Assembly: GCA_002270465.1 (NCBI GenBank)
Contig: NQOF01000007.1
Coordinates: forward strand, 302,326-366,325
DNA from: Blautia hominis
Lineage (GTDB): Bacteria > Bacillota > Clostridia > Lachnospirales > Lachnospiraceae
Direction of reading: 5' to 3'
DNA: 64,000 nucleotides
This document shows, in pieces, positions 1 to 8,962 of this stretch (position 1 is the stretch's first letter; each line of letters opens with the position of its first letter). Made by a program: the position numbers and the translations under genes. A model generated the notes under the pieces. The model worked only from the letters and a program-made list of their open reading frames with translations. It ran no database searches and had not been told where the DNA came from.

Positions 1-205
1 CCTCGATCAGCTCCAGCCCTGTCATTTCCGTCATCTGGATATCAGATATCATGATCTCCGGTTTCTTTTCCCTTATAATGCCCAGGGCTTCCTTGCCTGA
101 GGCCGCGTCGTAAACTTCACTGATTCCAAGGCTCTCCCAGGGCAGCACTTTTTTCATGCCCAGGCGAATCATCTTTTCGTCATCCACAATCAATATTTTA
201 TACAT
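1..205 (-). CDS. YesN-type response regulator, N-terminal part (cut by window edge)
   Basis: The first 68 codons form the start of a CheY-like receiver domain: a beta-strand leading into the acidic pair DDE near residue 9 and the phospho-acceptor aspartate in the motif ISDIQM around residue 56. The gene runs off the left edge, so the output domain is not visible. Its ATG lies inside the last codons of the upstream sensor kinase gene (8-nt overlap), so the two are translationally coupled. In this family a receiver that follows a YesM-type kinase usually has a C-terminal AraC-type DNA-binding domain; that part is inferred. It probably controls the adjoining sugar ABC transporter. Confidence 0.9.
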   Translation of the reverse strand, partial: MYKILIVDDEKMIRLGMKKVLPWESLGISEVYDAASGKEALGIIREKKPEIMISDIQMTEMTGLELIE

Positions 206-1988
206 GGATCATCTCTCCTCGTATGATACCGTCTTCCACTTGTGTCACATAAGGCAGGCGTATTTCCACTGTCACGCCGCCGGATTCATTTCTCAGATAA
301 TAAAGTCCGTACTCCTCTCCATAGAGAAGTTCAATCCTCTTGTTTACATTCCGCACACCATATCCAAAAGAATCATCATATTCTGAGAGATGCTGGTTCA
401 TCTCATCAATCTGCTGCTGACTCATACCCGTACCTGTGTCGGCCAGGGTGATAAGCACATCGCTGCTGCGTTTTCTCACTTTTAAAAACAGACTCCCTGT
501 CTTGCCTTCCTTCACCTTGATTCCATGGTAAATGGAATTCTCCACCAATGGCTGCAGTGTCAGCTTGGGAATCATCACATCAAAAGCTGCTTCCTCCACA
601 TCAAACTCACTTCCGATTATATCATCATACCGCATATTCTGGATGATCAGATAATTCCGCACATGTTCCAGTTCCATCTTCAGCGGGATCACGTCATGGC
701 CGCCGCTTAAACAGATACGGTAATATTTTGCCAGAGCTTTCACCAGAGTGGAGATCTCTTCATTGCCGTCCACCATGGCCTGCCAATGGATGCACTCCAG
801 GGTATTGTACAGAAAATGAGGCTGTATCTGTGACTGGAGTGCATTGAAGCGGATCTGCTCAATCTGATGCTGCTCCATTTTCACCTGCTCCATAAGTACC
901 AGGATCTCCTCCATCATGGAATTGAACCCAACTGCCAGCTTGGTAAAGTCCTCTCCCATATGCTCCACATTGATGCGGGTCTTCAATGAGCCGGAAGCCA
1001 CGTCATCCATTTTCCGCACCACCTTATCCAGGGGGCGGTATACCTTGCTGATGATCCTCTTAACCACCAGAAGACTCACAGTGAGCAGGAACAAGAGGAT
1101 AAATGCCATGAAGAAAATGGTCCGAATACTGGACTTATAAAGCTCCATCATGGGCACGCTGCTCACCACATAGAACCGCCAGTTGGAGACCTTCTGGTAA
1201 ATATACAGCCTCCCGTCCATACTGAAGGTTCCTGATTTTTCCTTCATTTTCGGGATAAAGTCCACATTGGTGCCGACCTTTTCCTTATCCCTGGCGGAGA
1301 TCAGCATCCCGTCCGTGTCCACTACCATGGATTCCAGCCTTTTTGAGCTGTCATACTCCAGGATCTGCTGCAGACTTGGGTCCGTAAAATTCATACAGAG
1401 AAGCCCCAGTTCCCCCAGCACCCGGTTGGTGTCATAGATGGGAAAATAAATATTCAGGGTGTATCTGCTGCCGTTATAATAGGCATTGTTAAAACACATC
1501 TTGATGGAGCTGTCCTGCACGGTCTTGCACTGCTGGGAGTCATGGGAATAAACCTGTGTAAACTGTGCTGCCGAGATAGCGATCTGCCCTTTGTATATGT
1601 AATCATCCGGGGATTTTCCCACAACCGCAATAAAATTCATATCCGAATGCATATTGGAGATACTTGACAGAATGTTGTAGGCACTGCTTTTAAGTCCGCC
1701 GCTCTCTTTTGAATAATTGGCTGCCTTCAGATACTGCTGTATAGACGTATCCATGACGGTTGCAATGGCAAGCGTTTTGTAATTGTCCAGAGAACTTTTG
1801 AAGTTTTCAGCCGTGGTGCTGTTCTGGGCCTGCAGCAGTTCTATGGACTGCTGCTTCATGGACGTCACAGAGGATATGGTGGACACCACCAGAACGATCA
1901 GTGTGGTGGCTATAATGGATACGGTCACAAGAAGCTGCATCTTTTTGTCAAATTTCCACCGGCTTATTTTTTCCATCCACTTTTTCAT
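198..1988 (-). CDS. YesM-type sensor histidine kinase
   Basis: This 596-residue membrane kinase has a first transmembrane helix at about 18-40, a large extracellular sensor region (about 45-285, Cache-like), a second helix at about 289-311, a HAMP linker, a His_kinase domain with the phospho-acceptor His391 in QPHFLYN, and an HATPase_c domain. The N-box is LVENSIYHG near 481-489 and the glycine loop DTGTGM near 517-522. The length and layout are those of YesM kinases that sense extracellular sugars or binding-protein complexes. It overlaps the response regulator and lies downstream of two sugar permeases and two binding proteins, so it probably senses the same carbohydrate. The ligand is not deducible. 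Confidence 0.93.
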   Translation of the reverse strand: MKKWMEKISRWKFDKKMQLLVTVSIIATTLIVLVVSTISSVTSMKQQSIELLQAQNSTTAENFKSSLDNYKTLAIATVMDTSIQQYLKAANYSKESGGLKSSAYNILSSISNMHSDMNFIAVVGKSPDDYIYKGQIAISAAQFTQVYSHDSQQCKTVQDSSIKMCFNNAYYNGSRYTLNIYFPIYDTNRVLGELGLLCMNFTDPSLQQILEYDSSKRLESMVVDTDGMLISARDKEKVGTNVDFIPKMKEKSGTFSMDGRLYIYQKVSNWRFYVVSSVPMMELYKSSIRTIFFMAFILLFLLTVSLLVVKRIISKVYRPLDKVVRKMDDVASGSLKTRINVEHMGEDFTKLAVGFNSMMEEILVLMEQVKMEQHQIEQIRFNALQSQIQPHFLYNTLECIHWQAMVDGNEEISTLVKALAKYYRICLSGGHDVIPLKMELEHVRNYLIIQNMRYDDIIGSEFDVEEAAFDVMIPKLTLQPLVENSIYHGIKVKEGKTGSLFLKVRKRSSDVLITLADTGTGMSQQQIDEMNQHLSEYDDSFGYGVRNVNKRIELLYGEEYGLYYLRNESGGVTVEIRLPYVTQVEDGIIRGEMIHV

Positions 1989-2072
1989 ACGTGTTACCGC
2001 CCTTCTGCTGTTTTCTAATTTTTATCATACCATGTCCCACAGCCATACGGCAATTCTCATTAACTGGAAAAA

Positions 2073-2218
2073 GCGTTACTGTACACTCCGTGTCCAGTAA
2101 CACGCTTACGATGCACAGATATGGGGCATTCTGCCCCATATCGCGCTGGCTGCCTCGGGATTTTCATGCTTCCGACATGAAAATGCCTCCCGGTACAGTG
2201 GCCTGTGTACCGTAACGG
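2073..2218. repeat. Intergenic repeat, form B (copy 1)
   Basis: A structured non-coding segment begins GCGTTACTGTAC and ends CCGTAACGG, so its ends are inverted. Internally it carries the marker GGCTGCCTCGGGATT, which recurs near 28705 and in reverse orientation near 19085. It lies between the MalG-type permease and the kinase gene, where it could also act as an RNA hairpin separating expression levels within the operon (inference). Confidence 0.7.
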
Positions 2219-2273
2219 AAAAAGCTGCCGCCTGGATAACGAATCCGGCAGCAGCTTTGAAGTCACAGCATAC

Positions 2274-3122
2274 TCATCCTTTTACGGCACCTGCTGTCAT
2301 ACCTTTCACCAGTTTATCCTGGAAAATGATAAACATGATGATCATAGGCAGAAGCGTCAGCGTCAGAACTGCCATGATCATAGGGGTGTTCATGGAATAC
2401 TGGCCCTGGAATTCCCAGATTGCCAGAGGCAGGGTACGGTTTGCGGAAGACTGTGTCAGTGTATAGGCAAAGGAGAACTCATTCCACATATTTACACCGT
2501 TATAAATTGCCAGTGTGGCAAGGCCGGGCTTTGCCAGCGGAAGGATCATGGAGAAGAACATCTGAATCTTGCCGCAGCCGTCAATCTCGGCGGACTCTTC
2601 AATCTCCCGCGGTATCTCTTTCATAAAGCTGGTCAGAATGAACACGGAAATAGGAACCGCAAAGGCAATATATGGTCCGATCAGGGCCCAGATACTGTCA
2701 TACAGGCCTGTGCTCTTTGCCATTTTGAATACCGGGATCAAGGTGATATGGACCGGTATGGACATACATGCCACGATCAGCGCATAGATCGGATTAGCCA
2801 GTTTAAACTTAAACCTTGCCAGCGGGTAGGATGCACAGGCTGCGATGAACAGCAGCAGGATCAAGGAGATGGCAAGCACGATCACACTGTTCTTGAAATA
2901 GGTACCGAATCCGCCTTTCAACACTTCCGTGTAGTTGCTCCAGTTCAGGCTGTCAGGAAGCTGGAAGACACCTTTTGTCAGCATCTCAAACTTCTCTTTG
3001 AAGGAGTTCAAAACCATAAATACAAAGGGCATAAAGGATACGGCCAGCCAGAAGATCGCCAGGATAAAGGCAACGGTCCAAGCTGTTACGCTTTTTGCTT
3101 TACTCTTTTTATAACTATCCAT
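2274..3122 (-). CDS. Sugar ABC transporter permease, MalG type (CUT1)
   Basis: An inner-membrane permease of about 282 residues with six predicted transmembrane helices. The cytoplasmic EAA loop is visible as EIEESAEIDGCGKIQ followed by ILPLAKPGLAT, which docks on the ATPase. The ATG at 3122 is chosen because AAGGAGG lies nine bases upstream; an upstream ATG at 3146 has no good site and would overlap the partner permease. Four bases separate it from that gene. There is no ATPase gene in the operon, so, as is common for CUT1 systems in Firmicutes, a shared MsmX-like ATPase encoded elsewhere probably energises it (inference). Confidence 0.93.
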   Translation of the reverse strand: MDSYKKSKAKSVTAWTVAFILAIFWLAVSFMPFVFMVLNSFKEKFEMLTKGVFQLPDSLNWSNYTEVLKGGFGTYFKNSVIVLAISLILLLFIAACASYPLARFKFKLANPIYALIVACMSIPVHITLIPVFKMAKSTGLYDSIWALIGPYIAFAVPISVFILTSFMKEIPREIEESAEIDGCGKIQMFFSMILPLAKPGLATLAIYNGVNMWNEFSFAYTLTQSSANRTLPLAIWEFQGQYSMNTPMIMAVLTLTLLPMIIMFIIFQDKLVKGMTAGAVKG

Positions 3123-3126
3123 TTTT

Positions 3127-4029
3127 TCAGTCCTCCTTCTTTCCATTTAACAACTTCATGGTGATCAGGGATACCATACTGATCAGGATAAACATGCCGC
3201 CGGCCACTGCGGAACCATAACCCATGTTGAAGGTCTTAAAGGATTGTTTGTACATATAGGTGGCCATCAACTCTGTGGAAGTTCCCGGCCCGCCGCCGGT
3301 CATTACATAGATCAGATCGAAGTATTTCAGGGAACCGACCATGGAGAGGATCGCTGCACTTTTCATGGATGGAACCAGAAGGGGAAGTGCGATTCTCCAG
3401 AAATACTGTCCTCTGGTAGCTCCGTCGATTCTGGCTGCTTCAAATACATCATAAGGTATATTGGTAAATGCCGCCATAAAGTAAACCATATAGAACGGGG
3501 TAAACTGCCAGCAGATAACCATGATAACTGTCAGGAGAGCCGTCTTGGGATTGCCCAGCAGGTCAATGTTTCCGCCTCCGAACCAGCCTGAAATTGTGCT
3601 TACCAGACCGCCGTTTGTTGCCAGTGCATATGTAAAAAGAAAACCGATCGCAACTGATGACATTAACAGGGGAATGAACCAAACTACTTTAAACGGTGTC
3701 AGTTTCTTTCCGCCGAAATCCAGGAATGTTGCCAGTGCAAGACCGATGGGGATCTGGATACAGATGGAAAGAACCATTATGATAACATTGTTCTTGAACG
3801 CGATCCAAAAACTGGTGTCGGCAATTAACTTTTTCCAGTTTCCAATACCGATAAATTTCTTAGCTGCAGAGATTCCGTTCCACTGATAACCGCTTGTGAT
3901 AAAGGTATCCACGATTGGGTAAAAAATAAATACAACTAGTAAAACAGTTACCGGTGCCAGAAAAAGCGCCGCAACTTTTCGTGTGTTTCTCTGTCTTAAC
4001 TGTGCCAGAGAAATACCATTTTCCTTCAT
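3127..4029 (-). CDS. Sugar ABC transporter permease, MalF type (CUT1)
   Basis: A 300-residue permease with six predicted helices and the EAA loop YDVFEAARIDGATRGQ followed by IALPLLVPSMK. It pairs with the downstream MalG-type permease to form the membrane pore of a carbohydrate importer. A strong AAGGAGG precedes the ATG. The 370-bp gap to the binding-protein gene upstream holds a terminator hairpin and an intergenic repeat, so permease expression may be lower than that of the binding protein. The substrate is probably an oligosaccharide, but its identity cannot be read from the sequence. Confidence 0.93.
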   Translation of the reverse strand: MKENGISLAQLRQRNTRKVAALFLAPVTVLLVVFIFYPIVDTFITSGYQWNGISAAKKFIGIGNWKKLIADTSFWIAFKNNVIIMVLSICIQIPIGLALATFLDFGGKKLTPFKVVWFIPLLMSSVAIGFLFTYALATNGGLVSTISGWFGGGNIDLLGNPKTALLTVIMVICWQFTPFYMVYFMAAFTNIPYDVFEAARIDGATRGQYFWRIALPLLVPSMKSAAILSMVGSLKYFDLIYVMTGGGPGTSTELMATYMYKQSFKTFNMGYGSAVAGGMFILISMVSLITMKLLNGKKED

Positions 4030-4060
4030 AATAGAAGCCCTCCTTTTTGTTTCTTAACAC

Positions 4061-4195
4061 GTAACTGTTCAGTACCCTCACCGTTACAGGCAATAATCCA
4101 TGCAGGATCGCCTTTGGCGATGGGAATTTTGCTTGGCTGCAAAATGCTTTCTTACGGTCAGCGCAGTGAATGCGCAGACCTGCTGAATAGTTACC
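4061..4195. repeat. Intergenic repeat, form A (copy 1)
   Basis: A 135-bp segment starting GTAACTGTTC and ending AATAGTTAC, closely matched by 7515-7649. Shared internal blocks include ATCGCCTTTGGCGATGG (a short hairpin) and TACGGTCAGCGCAGTGAA. It has no coding potential. It lies between the binding-protein and permease genes. Confidence 0.8.
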
Positions 4196-4350
4196 TTAAC
4201 ACTTTCTTTTCTTATTATATATACTAGCAAACAGACTGCTGAAAAGACATAGAACAATCTACGCATTATCTATAAATATCTGCCTTTTAAAGAACATAAA
4301 TTTATAGAAAAAACAGACGCCTGGGCACAGGCCCCTCCATATGCGGAAGG

Positions 4351-4389
4351 AAAAAAAGCGCCCTGTCCGCAGAGGACAGAGCGCATTTT
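4351..4389 (-). terminator. Terminator/attenuator after the first binding-protein gene
   Basis: A GC-rich stem of GCGCTCTGTCC paired with GGACAGGGCGC around a short loop is followed on the minus strand by a run of seven T. It lies 13 bases after the binding-protein stop and before the permeases, the usual place for partial termination that gives the binding protein an excess over the permeases. Confidence 0.85.
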
Positions 4390-4401
4390 TAACGGTAGGT
4401 T

Positions 4402-5769
4402 TTACTCGGCTTTTGTGCTTAAATAGTCATCCATTGCAGTCTGCATAGAGTCCTGAGCCTCCTGAGGAGTCATGGTCAGACCAAACACTTCCTGTAATCC
4501 GTCAAGATGAGCCGTTGCAACTGCCGGCGGCAGATACTGGTCATACCAGAGCTGGATCTCCGGAGCATTGTTTGCTGTCTCAACGATCTTTTTAGCAACC
4601 GGGTCCGTGATCTTATCTTCAATTCCTTTTACCGGCGGAATCTTGCCTTTTTCAATTTCAAAGTCAATCACTTCATCGGACAGATGTGCTTCTGCACATT
4701 CAAAAGCTGCTGCCAGCTTGTCGCCTTCACAGTTGAATGTGATGAACTGGTCACCTACAGTACCGATCTGGATGTTTGCATCTGCATCGGAACCCTCGAT
4801 GGCCGGGAATGGGAACCAGTCAATTTTCTGGTAGAACTCTTCGCTGTCGGAGGAGAAAGTACCTGTATACCAGGAACCGCACAGCAGCATGCCTGCTGTC
4901 TCCTGATACATCAGCTGTTTTGCCTGTCCGTCATCTTCACTCAGAGAGTTTACACCTTCCGGGAAATACCCTGCATTGACCCATTCCTGGATCTTTTCTC
5001 CAGCTTTGATGAAGCAGTCATCCGTAAATTTGCCCTCGCCTGCAACTGCTTTCTGGAATGGTTCCAGTCCGCCGTAGCGTGCCGCAAGGCTCATAAAATA
5101 CATGGAACCAGTCCATTTGGAACCGTTAGCCAGAGCAAACGGAGTGATGCCGTTGTCTTTCAGTGTCTTACAGATGTTCTCTAAGTCACCGAGGGTTTTC
5201 GGCTCTGAAAGTCCGTATTTCTCAAATATTTCTTTGTTGTAGAATATACCTGCAAGAGATACGTTCTGGTAAGGAACTGCGTACACATGGTCATTGTATG
5301 TAGCCTGCGCAACGGCTGCGTCCATGAGTTTATCCTTAATATCAGATGCGTTGAACAGGTCATCAATAGGCTGTCCAAAACCGGAATCTATATATTCATA
5401 CATAGGACCACCGGACCAGTTAGAATACATATCCGGGCACTCACCTGAGCTCATGGCAACTACCAGTTTTTCTTTGTAGGTATCATTCTGGGTGGGTACT
5501 ACTGTAACGGTATAACCTGATTCTGTCTCGGAATTGAATTTGTCTACTGCTTTTGCAATAACATCCTTATCCGGGCTTTCTGTTCCGATATTCCAATAGA
5601 CGATCTCTTTGCTGTCATCACCGGAATCTTTTGTTTCTGCTGCCTTCTCGCCTGTAGAATCACTTTCACCTGCACTGCTGTTCCCGCCGTCGCTGCCACA
5701 TGCACAGAGTGATGCTGCCATGAGAGCTGTCATAGAAAGAGTAACCAGTTTTGCCATTCTTTTTTTCAT
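4402..5769 (-). CDS. Extracellular sugar-binding lipoprotein (CUT1 family), paralogue 1
   Basis: A 455-residue family-1 extracellular solute-binding protein with a lipoprotein signal peptide (lipobox LCAC, Cys24) and a low-complexity acidic/serine linker at about 25-55. The body has the two-lobed binding-protein pattern, including YAVPYQNVSLAGIFYNKEIF and the conserved SKWTGSMYFM. It captures a sugar outside the membrane for the permeases downstream. It is very similar along its whole length to the product of the next upstream gene, so the pair arose by tandem duplication. RBS AAGGAGG; its promoter is conserved between the two paralogues. Confidence 0.93.
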   Translation of the reverse strand: MKKRMAKLVTLSMTALMAASLCACGSDGGNSSAGESDSTGEKAAETKDSGDDSKEIVYWNIGTESPDKDVIAKAVDKFNSETESGYTVTVVPTQNDTYKEKLVVAMSSGECPDMYSNWSGGPMYEYIDSGFGQPIDDLFNASDIKDKLMDAAVAQATYNDHVYAVPYQNVSLAGIFYNKEIFEKYGLSEPKTLGDLENICKTLKDNGITPFALANGSKWTGSMYFMSLAARYGGLEPFQKAVAGEGKFTDDCFIKAGEKIQEWVNAGYFPEGVNSLSEDDGQAKQLMYQETAGMLLCGSWYTGTFSSDSEEFYQKIDWFPFPAIEGSDADANIQIGTVGDQFITFNCEGDKLAAAFECAEAHLSDEVIDFEIEKGKIPPVKGIEDKITDPVAKKIVETANNAPEIQLWYDQYLPPAVATAHLDGLQEVFGLTMTPQEAQDSMQTAMDDYLSTKAE

Positions 5770-5815
5770 ACTTTTCCTCCTTAAAATGAAATACGTGATT
5801 TTGCTTTATGAATTA

Positions 5816-5880
5816 TATCATAGTCTTCTTTTTTCCTAATAACCATAAAATAAAGTGTCCACATTATATAATATTCTTAC
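5816..5880 (-). promoter_or_regulatory. Conserved promoter block of binding-protein gene 1
   Basis: On the minus strand it reads GTAAGAATATTATA, nine variable bases, CACTTTATT, 25 bases, then CTATGATA, with a TATAAT just beyond. The same words with identical spacing occur upstream of the paralogue (7443-7507). There is no good -35 box, which fits activator-dependent transcription, plausibly by the adjoining YesN-type regulator (inference). Confidence 0.6.
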
Positions 5881-5942
5881 CTGAACTGCAGATTATTTAT
5901 ATAGTTTTTCCCACTGGGAACAAAAGAATCCCTCTGAAAAGG

Positions 5943-5980
5943 GAAAAGCCGACAATGAAAATCTCCCACTGCCGGCTTTC
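5943..5980 (-). terminator. Terminator after binding-protein gene 2
   Basis: The hairpin arms AAAGCCG and CGGCTTT surround a loop of about 20 bases, with a T-rich tail (TTTTCCCTTTTC) on the minus strand. It separates the two paralogous binding-protein genes. Confidence 0.65.
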
Positions 5981-6016
5981 TGCCCAAATCCAATATTCTT
6001 CTTTATACTGAGATGA

Positions 6017-7396
6017 TCATTCCTCGCTATGGCTGCTGTTATACTCGTCCATTGCCTTCTGCAGCTCTTTATTGGCCTCCTCAGGTGTCATGGTAAGTCC
6101 GAACAATTCCTGGCACGTGTCTTTATGTGCCTCTGACACTACCGGCGGCAGATACTGGTCATACCAAAGCTGTACGGAAGACGCATTTGTGGCAGCTTCC
6201 AGGATCTGCTGGCTGACCGGATCTGTGATCATTTCTTTTACTTTTTTCAAAGGAGGGATCTTTCCGTTCTCTACCATGAAATCCAATTCCTCCTCATCAT
6301 AATAGTAACTTGCCATCTCAAAAGCCGCATCCAGTTTCTCGCCTGTGCAGTTGAAGGTAAGGAATGCGTCACCGATGGTACCGATGATGATAGAAGCATC
6401 TGCGGAGGAACCGTCAACTGCCGGGAACGGGAACCATCCTAATTTATTATAGAACTCTTCGCTGTCCTGTTTAATGGTGCCTGTATACCAGGAACCGATA
6501 CAGGTCATAGCTGCCTTATCCTGATATAACAGCTGTTTGCCCTGTCCATCATCCTCACTGAGAGAGTTTACACCTTCCGGGAAGTATCCTTTTTTGACCC
6601 ATTCCTGAATCTTTTCTCCGGCATAGACAAAGCTCTCATCCTCAAAAGTCCCCTCTCCGGAAACCGCTTTCTGGAATGGCTCCAGACCGCCGTAGCGGGT
6701 AGCCAGATTCATAAAGTACATAGAGCCTGTCCATTTGGAGGCATTGGCAAGGGCAAAGGGAGTGATGCCGTTCTCCGTCAAGGTATCACATACCTTTTCC
6801 AGTTCACTTACCGTTGTAGGGACTTCCAGGTTATACTGCTCAAACATTTCCTTGTTGTAGTATATACCGGAGATCGCTATGTTCAATACCGGGAGTCCGT
6901 ATACCTTTCCGTCATAAGTTCCCTGTTCCAGGGCTGCATCCATAAGCACATCATTTAAATTATATTTCTCTATATACGCATCAAGAGGCTGGCCGAATCC
7001 TGCTTCCACGTACTCGATCATAGGGCCGCCGGACCAGGTCTGATAAATGTCAGGGCACTCACCTGAACTTACTGCTACCACCAGCTTTTCTTTATAGGTA
7101 TCGTTTTGAGTGGGAACGTAAGTCACCTGATACCCTGTCTCCTTTCCCTTTCCGTCATTGTACTTGTCAATGGCATAATTCCAAATGCTCTTGTCCGGGT
7201 CTTCTGTGCCGTTAGCCCACATTATAATTTCTTTGTCCCCGTCTTCGCTGTCGGACGACGCAGTACCCTCTTCCTTTTTCGTCTCATCCCCAGCGCTGCT
7301 TTTGTCATCCCCTCCGTTGGAACCGCACGCACCGAGAGCTGCTGCCATAAGTACGGACATGGAAATTGCCGCCAGTTTCATCATCCTTCTCTTCAT
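6017..7396 (-). CDS. Extracellular sugar-binding lipoprotein (CUT1 family), paralogue 2
   Basis: A 459-residue lipoprotein binding protein (lipobox LGAC, Cys24) followed by an acidic Ser/Asp/Glu linker. It shares long blocks with paralogue 1, for example the SKWTGSMYFMNLATRYGG and NSLSEDDGQGKQL regions. The ATG at 7396 follows AGGAGG at an 8-base distance; an in-frame ATG 18 bases earlier lies on top of that site and was rejected. Two receptors feeding one permease pair suggests that related sugars are captured by separate binding proteins. The C-terminal half differs most, as expected if specificity has diverged (inference). Confidence 0.93.
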   Translation of the reverse strand: MKRRMMKLAAISMSVLMAAALGACGSNGGDDKSSAGDETKKEEGTASSDSEDGDKEIIMWANGTEDPDKSIWNYAIDKYNDGKGKETGYQVTYVPTQNDTYKEKLVVAVSSGECPDIYQTWSGGPMIEYVEAGFGQPLDAYIEKYNLNDVLMDAALEQGTYDGKVYGLPVLNIAISGIYYNKEMFEQYNLEVPTTVSELEKVCDTLTENGITPFALANASKWTGSMYFMNLATRYGGLEPFQKAVSGEGTFEDESFVYAGEKIQEWVKKGYFPEGVNSLSEDDGQGKQLLYQDKAAMTCIGSWYTGTIKQDSEEFYNKLGWFPFPAVDGSSADASIIIGTIGDAFLTFNCTGEKLDAAFEMASYYYDEEELDFMVENGKIPPLKKVKEMITDPVSQQILEAATNASSVQLWYDQYLPPVVSEAHKDTCQELFGLTMTPEEANKELQKAMDEYNSSHSEE

Positions 7397-7442
7397 ATTC
7401 TTACCTCCTAGCATTATTTAATATGAACTGATATTATGGTCT

Positions 7443-7507
7443 TATCATAGCATTCATTGTGCGTATTTCCCATTCAATAAAGTGCTCTTCTTCTATAATA
7501 TTCTTAC
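7443..7507 (-). promoter_or_regulatory. Conserved promoter block of binding-protein gene 2
   Basis: Same layout as 5816-5880: GTAAGAATATTATA, nine bases, CACTTTATT, 25 bases, CTATGATA (the last serving as -10). Identical spacing at two promoters while the intervening bases differ points to selected regulator contacts, not mere duplication. Confidence 0.6.
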
Positions 7508-7514
7508 ATCTTGT

Positions 7515-7649
7515 GTAACTGTTCCGTACCCTCACAGATACAGGCAAAAATCCATGCAGAATCGCCTTTGGCGATGGAATTTTTGTTTGGCTGCGGAATG
7601 CCTTCTTACGGTCAGCGCAGTGAATACGCAGACCTGCTGAATCGTTACC
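7515..7649. repeat. Intergenic repeat, form A (copy 2)
   Basis: Near-identical to 4061-4195 across 135 bp, with the same GTAAC/GTTAC inverted ends and internal ATCGCCTTTGGCGATGG hairpin. It sits between the binding-protein promoter and the end of the next operon. Confidence 0.8.
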
Positions 7650-7676
7650 ATCTTGTGCGATCATCCTATAAACAGA

Positions 7677-7711
7677 CAGTGGAGGGATCCATATTTTGGA
7701 ACCCTCCACTG
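7677..7711 (-). terminator. Hairpin after the ABC-2 permease gene
   Basis: The arms CAGTGGAGGG and CCCTCCACTG form a perfect 10-bp stem directly after the permease stop codon. The T-run on the minus strand is weak (TCTGTTTAT), so termination efficiency is uncertain. Confidence 0.5.
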
Positions 7712-7714
7712 CTA

Positions 7715-8962
7715 TTATTTTGCTATATACCGATTATGGAAACAAACGGTCAGGACAAAGAACAGCGGTATTTCTACCGCCAGCACTGCCAGTATCACAT
7801 GAGGTATCCAAAAAGAGGATGACCCCAGATAAATAAAATTAAAATCAAACAGTTCATATAAAAAACAGCTTCCCAGTCCAAGTCCTCCTGTGGGCAAAAT
7901 ACATCGAATCCAGCCGGCCAGATTTCCGCTGCTCATCTGCCCGATGACAATGGGCAGCAGACAGATGACCATAGCGGCAATCGCCGCTGCAGAGACACTT
8001 CTGCATCTGGAGGAAATCATCAGAGTACACAAAACTGCCGCTGTAATGGTAAGAAGTCCAACGCCCGCTCCGATCAAAAGCATCTGTCCCAGATCCAGAT
8101 CAGACAGGTTGACTGCTGAGTATAGCATCTGTATGGAACTTTTCAAACATTCCGCCCCAAATATACCTTTGGTGAGTGACAAAAAGATCGTAACGCCTGC
8201 AGTCACCGTGAGCGTGGATATGAGGAGCATAACGATCACCCTGGCAACTGCCAGCCGGATCCTCCCGTATTTGGCACACCGCTGGATATCATCTGCCTTT
8301 GTCTGGTGATCCGATGAAAAAATCGGCGCAGCCAGCAGCACACAGATAAATTCCAGGAGAAGAAGGTAGAGGATCAGATAGTCCGTGGCATCCTTATTAA
8401 AGCCCGGATAATATTCATAGGGCTGTTCCACTTCCGCATAGAGCACTTTTGCCTTCCTCCGGGCATCCGGATGCTCCTTCTGTTCCATGTCCATCAGACT
8501 GTCCAGGCGTTCTGAACACTGCTCATAAAAACGTTGCGCGTTCTCTGGGTCTATCTCCATAATATCCGGCGCAATCCCTGTTTTACTGTCAGCATTCACT
8601 TCCCGCACCACATGAATGATGGCTTCAATAGGCAGGATTTTTTCATTATATACATTGAGCGGAAAGTCCCCGCCTGCTGTAGGACCATATTGTTCCACGC
8701 AGGCCTGATAGGTTTCCAATGCTGCCTTTATCTTGTCCGGTGTTACAGATCCGGCGGAAACCGCCTGTTTTTCCTTAATTATTGCTATGGCCTTTCTTCC
8801 GGTTATCGTTACTTGTTCACCGTTTTTGTCCATGTAGGAATACTGCATAAAACTCATTGGAAAATAGGCCATGATAAAAGATAATGATAACGCTGCTGCC
8901 AGAAGGAACCAAACAGCCCGGGTCTTCATAACCCTTTTACATTCTGCTTTCAACAGACGCAT
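7715..8962 (-). CDS. ABC-2 type transporter permease
   Basis: A 415-residue membrane protein with an N-terminal transmembrane helix (about 17-37), a long extracytoplasmic segment (about 40-200) and a cluster of five or six helices from about 205 to the C terminus. This is the usual layout of ABC-2 permeases of exporter or lantibiotic-immunity type. Its ATG overlaps the ATPase stop region (TAAATG), and RBS GGAGG lies inside the ATPase gene, so the two are coupled. The exported substrate is unknown; control by the ECF sigma factor of the same operon suggests an envelope-stress role (inference). Confidence 0.85.
   Translation of the reverse strand: MRLLKAECKRVMKTRAVWFLLAAALSLSFIMAYFPMSFMQYSYMDKNGEQVTITGRKAIAIIKEKQAVSAGSVTPDKIKAALETYQACVEQYGPTAGGDFPLNVYNEKILPIEAIIHVVREVNADSKTGIAPDIMEIDPENAQRFYEQCSERLDSLMDMEQKEHPDARRKAKVLYAEVEQPYEYYPGFNKDATDYLILYLLLLEFICVLLAAPIFSSDHQTKADDIQRCAKYGRIRLAVARVIVMLLISTLTVTAGVTIFLSLTKGIFGAECLKSSIQMLYSAVNLSDLDLGQMLLIGAGVGLLTITAAVLCTLMISSRCRSVSAAAIAAMVICLLPIVIGQMSSGNLAGWIRCILPTGGLGLGSCFLYELFDFNFIYLGSSSFWIPHVILAVLAVEIPLFFVLTVCFHNRYIAK

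Noticed and set aside
2205-3164. A 319-codon plus-strand open frame over the permease gene
   Set aside because: Antisense to a canonical MalG-type permease with EAA motif; composition is typical of a shadow frame.
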